5,237 nucleotides of DNA from Nitrosomonadaceae bacterium. GTDB taxonomy: Bacteria; Pseudomonadota; Gammaproteobacteria; Burkholderiales; Nitrosomonadaceae. Location of the stretch: positions 1 through 5,237 of the forward strand of contig JAHELA010000107.1 in the NCBI GenBank assembly GCA_024644425.1. The letters run 5' to 3'. Shown in pieces: positions 1 to 5,237 of this stretch. The notes under the pieces were generated by a model. It was given only the letters and a program-made list of their open reading frames with translations. It was not told the origin of the DNA and ran no database searches. The translations under genes and the position numbers were made by a program. Position 1 is the first letter of the stretch, and each line of letters starts with the position of its first letter.

Positions 1-97
1 AGAACGTCCAGCATATCCACAACGTGAGCAGCGCAAAAAACCACTGCCAGCACTTTTTATGCCCCCTACTTATAGCAAGCCCAAAGAGAATAATTAA
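1..97. other. Unassigned edge, possible partial gene
   Basis: This end is richer in G and C than the bases just after it, which hints at coding sequence cut by the window edge, but strand and frame are unclear. On the plus strand, frame 2 is open from base 2 to a TAA at 95-97 and would give a basic, proline-rich tail of 31 residues ending MPPTYSKPKENN; frame 3 is also open, to a TAA at 117-119. On the minus strand, a frame that could start near base 60 and run off the left edge reads GFLRCSRCGYAGRS, with a CxxC pair like half a zinc ribbon, but it has no ATG and an in-frame stop lies just upstream. Another minus frame has a GTG at 53-51 with AGGGGG eight bases before it, giving MLAVVFCAAHVVDMLDV. 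I recognise none of these. A plus-strand gene tail is slightly favoured because its codons resemble those of the neighbours. Confidence 0.3.
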
Positions 98-159
98 AGA
101 AAGTAAATGTACAACCTAACTTTCTATTATTGACTAACTACTTACATGTACCACACATA

Positions 160-711
160 ATGGCCAATCGATTATCAAAAATCTACACGCGAACTGGAGA
201 TGAAGGCAATACTAGTCTGGGAGATGGTACACGTTCATCAAAGGAGAGTATACGCATTGAAGCAATTGGTACCATAGATGAACTCAATAGTTTCATTGGA
301 ATATTACTTACTGAGAATCTCGAGATAAAAATACGCCAAAAACTAGAAAATATTCAGCACGACTTGTTTGACTTGGGAGGTGATCTTAGTATTCCAGGAC
401 GTATCAGTATGAGTAAAACACAAATTACAAAATTGGAAGATAACATTGACCAGTACAACTTAACCATACCTGCGTTGAAGGAGTTCATACTTCCGGGTGG
501 ATCCCGTGCAGCTGCTCTCTGTCATGTTTCTCGCACGGTGTGTCGTCGTGCAGAAAGGTGTGTTGTAAGGTTATCGCGAACAGAAACAGTAGCATCATTT
601 GCCATTAAATACTTAAATCGTTTATCGGACTTTTTATTCGTACTATGTCGAATACTAAATCACCAACAAGGTTTTAAAGATGTACTTTGGCAACCAGGGA
701 AAAATCGATAA
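160..711 (+). CDS. pduO: PduO-type cob(I)alamin adenosyltransferase
   Basis: The enzyme transfers the 5'-deoxyadenosyl group of ATP to cob(I)alamin, making adenosylcobalamin (coenzyme B12); the family acts in the cytoplasm as a trimer of helical bundles. The 183 residues match the usual length. Visible motifs are the N-terminal ATP-binding stretch TRTGDEGNTSLGDG (10-23), GTIDELNSFIG (37-47), DLGGDL (71-76), LPGGSRAAA (111-119), and SRTVCRRAER (124-133), whose R125, R129, E132 and R133 align with the ATP-binding residues altered in human MMAB deficiency. NRLSDFLF (153-160) is the conserved C-terminal helix. The ATG at 160 is chosen because MANRLSKIYTRTGD is the family's normal N-terminus; an in-frame TTG at 130 would add ten unconserved residues. 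Neither start has a clear Shine-Dalgarno sequence. TATTAT at 125-130 is a possible -10 box without a good -35. No pdu, eut or cobalamin-synthesis genes are visible nearby, so the gene probably serves corrinoid salvage, but its client enzyme is unknown. The symbol denotes the family, not a pdu operon. Confidence 0.93.
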   Translation: MANRLSKIYTRTGDEGNTSLGDGTRSSKESIRIEAIGTIDELNSFIGILLTENLEIKIRQKLENIQHDLFDLGGDLSIPGRISMSKTQITKLEDNIDQYNLTIPALKEFILPGGSRAAALCHVSRTVCRRAERCVVRLSRTETVASFAIKYLNRLSDFLFVLCRILNHQQGFKDVLWQPGKNR

Positions 712-721
712 ACTATTATTG

Positions 722-1186
722 TCACCTTTCTTTATGTCTAAAACTTTCAAATATCAGAAGCAAGGCTCCGATAAATATTGATGAATCAGCAATATTAAAT
801 GCTGGCCAATGATAGCCGTTATAATGAAAATCAAGAAAATCCACTACATAGCCAAGAGTTACGCGATCCCATAAATTTCCTAATGCTCCGCCAAGTATCA
901 AGCTCAGTGCGATACAAAATAATCTTTCTGAGGTATGCTTACTCAAAAGATAAATTATCAATATTGAAGCACATACAGCAATTCCGCTAAACAACCAACG
1001 CTGCCAACCAGATTCGTCACTCAAAAAACTGAATGCTGCCCCCGCATTAAACGTTAATACCAAATTAAAAAAATTTGTCAGTAAAACCTGTTGACCATAA
1101 ACCAATTCTGATTCTATCCATCGTTTAGTAGCAAAATCCACACCTAGAACCAGTAATGCCAACACTAAGCTAATATTAAGTTTCAT
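722..1186 (-). CDS. lspA: Lipoprotein signal peptidase (signal peptidase II)
   Basis: This inner-membrane aspartyl protease cuts the signal peptide from diacylglyceryl-prolipoproteins just before the lipidated cysteine, after Lgt and before Lnt. At 154 residues it is slightly shorter than E. coli LspA (164). Four hydrophobic segments fit the family topology: about 4-16, 63-82, 88-106 and 131-147. Conserved blocks are all present: D17 with TK (DFATK, 17-21), NAGAAFSFL (47-55), GGALGNLWDR (99-108), VVDFLDF (114-120) and FNIADS (130-135). The catalytic aspartates are D116 and D134. The ATG at 1186-1184 gives the normal N-terminus; only a weak AAAGAA lies upstream. lspA is the last gene of the ribF-ileS-lspA cluster, but it sits 143 bases after ileS rather than directly abutting it. 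Its stop lies 10 bases from that of the convergent adenosyltransferase gene, with no hairpin terminator between, so the two transcripts probably overlap at their 3' ends. Confidence 0.97.
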   Translation of the reverse strand: MKLNISLVLALLVLGVDFATKRWIESELVYGQQVLLTNFFNLVLTFNAGAAFSFLSDESGWQRWLFSGIAVCASILIIYLLSKHTSERLFCIALSLILGGALGNLWDRVTLGYVVDFLDFHYNGYHWPAFNIADSSIFIGALLLIFESFRHKER

Positions 1187-1329
1187 CGTATGATTTATTT
1201 CTTTATTAAATCAGATTTACAATATAACTTTCTTAGAACTAAAAATGGAACTCGAAAAATTATTTTAAAAAATGAATAAGTGATAAAGAGAGAAACAAAT
1301 AATGTACTGAAAATGCAACAAAATTAGGA
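1187..1329. other. AT-rich ileS-lspA intergenic gap
   Basis: This 143-base spacer is very AT-rich and holds no credible gene. Read in the direction of lspA it has a pyrimidine run (TTTGTTTCTCTCTTT), a short A/T inverted repeat (ATTATTT and AAATAAT about 30 bases apart), and TATATT at 1226-1221, a possible -10 box about 35 bases before the lspA ATG. No good -35 box accompanies it. There is no GC-rich stem followed by a T run, so I do not call a terminator for ileS here. The gap may carry a separate lspA promoter or be decayed sequence; the sequence does not decide between them. Confidence 0.5.
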
Positions 1330-4233
1330 TCATGCATATCTACGTTCCTCACCTGATCCAAAAAGATTAGATACACATCTAGCGCATATAGTGGGATGAT
1401 CATCCTTGTGACCAACATCTTTACGATAATGCCAACAACGTTCACATTTAGGATTTGTACTAGGAGTCACATAAATAGCCATTTTCTGGGAATCCTCGAT
1501 CCGTATCACTTGTGCCTCTGAAGAAACGATTACTAACCTCAGATCATCTCCTAGCGTCTTAAGAAGAATAAAATCATCCCCGCCAGCATAAATTTCCACT
1601 ACAGAAGAAAGTGATGAACCAATTTTTCCCTGTGCACGTGACTCTTCTAATTGTTTTTGAACTTCTGATCGTATCTCGCGTAGCCTAGTCCATCGCTGTA
1701 TTATTAATTTTGTATCTGGCTGAGATGGAAATTTGTACCAGGTATGCAGAAATACACTATCATCAAAGTTGCACGTTAGATACCCCCATGCTTCTTCTGC
1801 AGTGAAACTTAATATAGGTGAAAGCAATCGAATCAGACTATGTGTAATGTGGAACAATGCACTTTGCGCTGAGCGTCGTGGTACACCCTTAGCTGTAGCA
1901 GTGTAAAGTCTATCTTTCAGAACATCAAGATAAAATCCCCCCAAATCTTCAGAACAAAAATAATGTAATTTATTTACTATTATATGAAACTCATTGCGTT
2001 TATAGTTCTGTATCAGTTCATCCTGAAGTTTTCTTGTGAATGCTAACATGTAGCGATCAATATCTAGCCATTGCTCTTCTTTCACAAAATCATTATCAAT
2101 ATCAAAATCTGCTTGATTAGCTAGCATAAAACGCAGCGTGTTACGAATACGACGATAACTTTCCACTACGCGTTTCAAAATCTCGTCGGAAATAGAAAGT
2201 TCACCAGAATAATCTGTGGATGCCGCCCATAAGCGTAGAATGTCGGCTCCTGAAGTATCCATTATTTTTTGAGGAGCAATAACGTTACCTTTAGATTTAC
2301 TCATTTTGAGGCCTTTACCATCCACTACAAAACCATGAGTGAGTAACGAGTCATAGGGAGCACGACCATTAATTGCGCAACTTGTCAGGAGTGATGACTG
2401 AAACCAACCACGATGCTGGTCAGAACCTTCTAGATAAAGGTTAGCAGGGTATTTAAGCTGCTTAGATGTTTTTAAGACAGTATCATGTGTTGTACCAGAA
2501 TCAAACCAGACATCTAGGGTATCTGTCAATTTTTTATAATGCTTTGCCTCATCCCCCAGAAATTCTGATATATCTAAATTGAACCATGCATCGATTCCTT
2601 CTTGTTCAACTTTTTGAGCAATCTTCTCAAGTAATTCCTCAGAATTAGGATGTACTTCATGAGTGTCCCTATCTACAAAAAATGCCATTGGTACGCCCCA
2701 GTTACGCTGGCGCGATACACACCAATCAAGACGATTCTTTATCATCGACTCTAAGCGTGCGCGACCCCAAGTTGGAAAAAATTCAGTGTTAGCAACAGCA
2801 GAACTAGCTCGATTTCTAAGAGTATCTTTGCCATCAAATTTCGATGAATCCAAATATGTTTTTCTAGTTGCATTCTTTCGAATTGGTTCATCCATCCCTA
2901 TGAACCACTGTCTAGTAGCACGAAAGATAATCGGTGTTTTATGTCTCCAGCAGTGAGGATAGCTATGCTGTAATTTATCCAACTTCAGTAACAAAGAATT
3001 TTTTTCCAATTTCTTAATTATTACTTCATTAGCTTCCCAAACTGACAAACCTCCTACAAATGGAATTTTCTTGTAAAATTTTCCATTATCATCAACTGGA
3101 TTAATAACTGGTAAACCATATTTCTGGCCAACAACATAGTCGTCAACACCATGTGCTGGAGCAATGTGTACCAGTCCTGTACCTGCATCAGTCGTTACGT
3201 GCTCACTACAAACAATTGGTATGGTGCGGCCATCAAATGGATGTTTCAACTCGAGAAAGTTAAGTGCCAAGCCTTTACAAGTACCAAGTAATCCTAAGTT
3301 TTCAAGACCATAATTGGCCAGACAATATTCAACGATAGATGGGCTTTCAACAACGGGTTTGTTTTGCTGTTCTTCAGATGAAGATATTGTTTTAGATTTT
3401 CCCCCCGTGATAAGCTCTCCCGATAAAATCAGGAGACCCTTGACCGTGCGTATCAAATAATAATTATGTTCTGGATGTACACTTACTGCCTGATTGGCAG
3501 GTAAAGTCCAAGGTGTGGTAGTCCAGATCACTGCATATGCAGGCTCACTAACAGCTGATACTCCCAGTATTTTAGCAAGAGCAATATTGTTCTTGACTGG
3601 AAAAGCAACATCAATCGCAGATGATACTTTATCCTCATACTCAACCTCTGCCTCTGCTAATGCAGAACTACAATCAATACACCAATTTACTGGTTTCTGT
3701 CCTTGATAAAGATATCCTCCTTTGTAAATCTTTCCAAGTGCACGAAGAGTATCAGCTTCAATTTGATAATCCATGGTGAGATATGCATTATCCCAATCTC
3801 CTAACACTCCAAGCCGAATAAAATCTGCTTTCTGACGTTCTACCTGCTCTTGCGCAAAGTCTCGACATAATTTACGTATCTTTTCTGGTGGTATATTCTT
3901 TCCATATTTCTTTTCTATCTGATGTTCTATAGGTAACCCATGACAATCCCAGCCAGGTATATAGGGTGCATCAAATCCCGCTAGGGTTTTACCTTTTATA
4001 ATAATATCTTTAAGGATTTTATTTATTGCATGACCAATGTGAATATCACCATTTGCATATGGCGGACCATCATGCAAAATAAACTTAGGGCGCCCTTCAC
4101 AGGTTTTACGAATCTTCTGATATAAATTCAGTTCTTTCCATATTGTAAGAATTCCAGGCTCACGCTTTGCAAGATCCCCGCGCATAGGAAACTGCGTATT
4201 GGGCAAGTTTAAAGTTTTTTTATAATCAGTCAT
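1330..4233 (-). CDS. ileS: Isoleucyl-tRNA synthetase
   Basis: This cytoplasmic class I synthetase charges tRNA(Ile) with isoleucine and edits mischarged valine. In order: the N-terminal catalytic part with PYANGDIHIGH (58-68, the HIGH motif) and PGWDCHGLPIE (93-103); the inserted CP1 editing domain with WTTTPWTLPAN (237-247) and GTGLVHIAPAHGVDDY (351-366), where D364 matches the editing aspartate; then DWCVSRQRNWGVP (503-515), DVWFDSG (574-580), GSDQHRGWFQSS (603-614) and KMSKS (643-647). The anticodon-binding helical domain follows, and the end carries a zinc site, C930, C933, C950 and C953, as in E. coli-type bacterial IleS. At 967 residues it is about 30 longer than E. coli IleS (938), mainly through two extra segments at about 276-299 and 449-471. 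The ATG at 4233-4231 gives the standard N-terminus MTDYKKTLNLP. The gene starts 11 bases after the ribF stop and is probably co-transcribed with it, although no strong Shine-Dalgarno sequence precedes the start. No frameshift or missing key residue is seen. Confidence 0.98.
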   Translation of the reverse strand: MTDYKKTLNLPNTQFPMRGDLAKREPGILTIWKELNLYQKIRKTCEGRPKFILHDGPPYANGDIHIGHAINKILKDIIIKGKTLAGFDAPYIPGWDCHGLPIEHQIEKKYGKNIPPEKIRKLCRDFAQEQVERQKADFIRLGVLGDWDNAYLTMDYQIEADTLRALGKIYKGGYLYQGQKPVNWCIDCSSALAEAEVEYEDKVSSAIDVAFPVKNNIALAKILGVSAVSEPAYAVIWTTTPWTLPANQAVSVHPEHNYYLIRTVKGLLILSGELITGGKSKTISSSEEQQNKPVVESPSIVEYCLANYGLENLGLLGTCKGLALNFLELKHPFDGRTIPIVCSEHVTTDAGTGLVHIAPAHGVDDYVVGQKYGLPVINPVDDNGKFYKKIPFVGGLSVWEANEVIIKKLEKNSLLLKLDKLQHSYPHCWRHKTPIIFRATRQWFIGMDEPIRKNATRKTYLDSSKFDGKDTLRNRASSAVANTEFFPTWGRARLESMIKNRLDWCVSRQRNWGVPMAFFVDRDTHEVHPNSEELLEKIAQKVEQEGIDAWFNLDISEFLGDEAKHYKKLTDTLDVWFDSGTTHDTVLKTSKQLKYPANLYLEGSDQHRGWFQSSLLTSCAINGRAPYDSLLTHGFVVDGKGLKMSKSKGNVIAPQKIMDTSGADILRLWAASTDYSGELSISDEILKRVVESYRRIRNTLRFMLANQADFDIDNDFVKEEQWLDIDRYMLAFTRKLQDELIQNYKRNEFHIIVNKLHYFCSEDLGGFYLDVLKDRLYTATAKGVPRRSAQSALFHITHSLIRLLSPILSFTAEEAWGYLTCNFDDSVFLHTWYKFPSQPDTKLIIQRWTRLREIRSEVQKQLEESRAQGKIGSSLSSVVEIYAGGDDFILLKTLGDDLRLVIVSSEAQVIRIEDSQKMAIYVTPSTNPKCERCWHYRKDVGHKDDHPTICARCVSNLFGSGEERRYA

Positions 4234-4244
4234 GAAATACTTTG

Positions 4245-5198
4245 TTAATTTAGTAACGAGGATGACCTTAAAAAATAATTCTTTGCATTTTTCACATCAC
4301 GCCCTATTTGCTTAGTTAGTGCGTCTAAATCCGGATACTTCTCTTCATCTCTTAGTTTGTGTAAAAAATCTACCCGTAGATGGCAACCATAGATCTCTCT
4401 TTTAAAATCAAACAAATGAACTTCAAGAACTGGTTTACCTGACTCGTACACTGTAGGTCGCACACCTAAACTGGCTACACCATATAATGTTTCTCGTGGA
4501 ATTAATTTGTCAACGCTAAATACCTTGACCACAAAAATTCCAGATAAAGGTGGCCGATTGTGCCTCAATTGAACATTTGCGGTAGGATAACCTATTTCTT
4601 TGCCCAACTTGTTACCTTCAACCACCCGCCCACTAATACTATAATACCGCCCAAGAAGAAGCTTAGCGCGCTCTAGATCTCCTGTTACTAGTGCTTTCCG
4701 TATCGCTGTACTCGAAACTCGTAGATCACCTAAAGTAAAACTTGGCATTTCAGAGACTTCAAAACCATGATGTGCTGAGGATATTTTCAACAGATCGCAA
4801 TTACCTGTACGATGGGCTCCAAAACGAAAATCGTCTCCAACTAGAATCCAGCGTACATTTAGCCCCTGTTTCAGGATACGTACAATAAAGTCTTCTGCAC
4901 TAATCGAGGCAAAATTGAAGTCAAAGTGGCAAACCTGTACTCTGTCTACGCCTAGTTCTGCTAATAATTCTAGTTTCTCCCTAAGACTCGTAAGCCTTGT
5001 AGGCGCATGATCTGGTGTGAAGAGTTCGAGGGGATGTGGTTCAAAAATCATTACACAAGAAACAAGGCTAAGTCGACTAGCCGCTTCCTTTAGACAAGCA
5101 AGCATAGCCTGATGACCTAGATGTACACCATCGAAATTACCTATTGTAAGTGCAGTGGGATCCTTTGCCTGAACTGGGGTTCCGCGAAAAACACGCAT
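4245..5198 (-). CDS. ribF: Bifunctional riboflavin kinase/FAD synthetase
   Basis: The protein phosphorylates riboflavin to FMN and then adenylylates FMN to FAD in the cytoplasm. Its 317 residues are typical. The N-terminal nucleotidyltransferase (FAD synthetase) domain shows TIGNFDGVHLGHQ (18-30, with the HxGH ATP site), FEPHP (52-56), VGDDFRFG (120-127) and SSTAIR (162-167). The C-terminal riboflavin kinase domain, from about 184, shows GRVVEGNKLGKEIGYPTAN (190-208), SGIF (219-222), ASLGVRPTV (242-250), EVHLFDF (259-265, with the likely catalytic E259) and the closing LRDEEKYPDLDAL (282-294). The ATG at 5198-5196 is preceded by AAGAAG nine bases upstream and gives the usual N-terminus. The reading frame stays open upstream to the window edge but contains no ATG, GTG or TTG there. 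The gene leads directly into ileS, the common proteobacterial arrangement. No FMN riboswitch is visible in the short leader present. Confidence 0.97.
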   Translation of the reverse strand: MRVFRGTPVQAKDPTALTIGNFDGVHLGHQAMLACLKEAASRLSLVSCVMIFEPHPLELFTPDHAPTRLTSLREKLELLAELGVDRVQVCHFDFNFASISAEDFIVRILKQGLNVRWILVGDDFRFGAHRTGNCDLLKISSAHHGFEVSEMPSFTLGDLRVSSTAIRKALVTGDLERAKLLLGRYYSISGRVVEGNKLGKEIGYPTANVQLRHNRPPLSGIFVVKVFSVDKLIPRETLYGVASLGVRPTVYESGKPVLEVHLFDFKREIYGCHLRVDFLHKLRDEEKYPDLDALTKQIGRDVKNAKNYFLRSSSLLN

Positions 5199-5237
5199 GA
5201 TACAAAGCTTCTTAAAAGCCCGAATTGTAGCCTGATC
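5199..5237 (-). promoter_or_regulatory. ribF: ribF leader with SD and possible -10 box
   Basis: On the minus strand, AAGAAG at 5213-5208 lies nine bases before the ribF ATG and is the clearest ribosome-binding-like sequence in the window. TACAAT at 5229-5224 differs from the -10 consensus by one base, and transcription from it would give a leader of roughly 20 bases. The matching -35 box would fall outside the window, so the promoter cannot be confirmed. A frame ending TAA at 5214-5212 could also be the last codons of an upstream gene (reading SGYNSGF), in which case ribF may simply be read through from it. Confidence 0.3.

Noticed and set aside
107..154. Two ATGTAC-containing near-repeats as a possible operator
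   Set aside because: Each is only about nine bases with a mismatch, in AT-rich sequence; too short to call a binding site without comparative data.
799..990. 63-codon plus-strand ORF inside lspA
   Set aside because: It is antisense to well-conserved lspA codons, and its translation has no family-like motif.
1260..1445. 61-codon minus-strand ORF across the 3' end of ileS
   Set aside because: It overlaps the conserved zinc-binding tail of IleS in another frame and extends into the AT-rich spacer, which makes long hydrophobic frames by chance.
2663..2956. 97-codon plus-strand ORF inside ileS
   Set aside because: It is antisense to the catalytic domain of IleS and has no independent support.
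3401..3406. Six-C run in ileS as a possible frameshift or phase-variation site
   Set aside because: The frame reads through into conserved IleS sequence on both sides, and a six-base run alone is weak evidence for slippage.
3494..3706. 70-codon plus-strand ORF inside ileS
   Set aside because: It is antisense to the editing domain of IleS; composition is explained by the sense gene.

Overview
The window is an AT-rich stretch (about 40% GC by eye) of what looks like an ordinary proteobacterial chromosome. The best guess is a betaproteobacterium, possibly of the Nitrosomonadales. That assignment rests on the gene order ribF-ileS-lspA and on the style of the IleS sequence; no rRNA or other phylogenetic marker is present.

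Reading left to right: bases 1-97 hold the possible edge of a neighbouring gene that cannot be assigned to a strand with confidence. Bases 160-711 (+) encode a complete PduO-type cob(I)alamin adenosyltransferase. It converges, with a 10-base gap, on lspA (722-1186, -), the lipoprotein signal peptidase. A 143-base AT-rich gap (1187-1329) separates lspA from ileS (1330-4233, -), a full-length isoleucyl-tRNA synthetase of 967 residues. Eleven bases upstream of ileS lies ribF (4245-5198, -), the bifunctional riboflavin kinase/FAD synthetase. The last 39 bases are the leader of ribF.

ribF, ileS and lspA form the conserved minus-strand housekeeping cluster of proteobacteria: flavin cofactor synthesis, tRNA charging and lipoprotein maturation. 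They are not functionally linked beyond being co-inherited and probably co-transcribed. The usual downstream partners (fkpB, ispH) do not follow; the cluster ends at lspA against the oppositely oriented adenosyltransferase gene, which makes coenzyme B12 from cobalamin.

I found no mobile element, CRISPR array, RNA gene, toxin-antitoxin or defence module, and no sign of an undescribed system. All four genes look intact, with their key catalytic residues present. The points worth a second look are modest: two extra segments in IleS, the unusual gap between ileS and lspA, generally weak ribosome binding sites, and the unassigned left edge.
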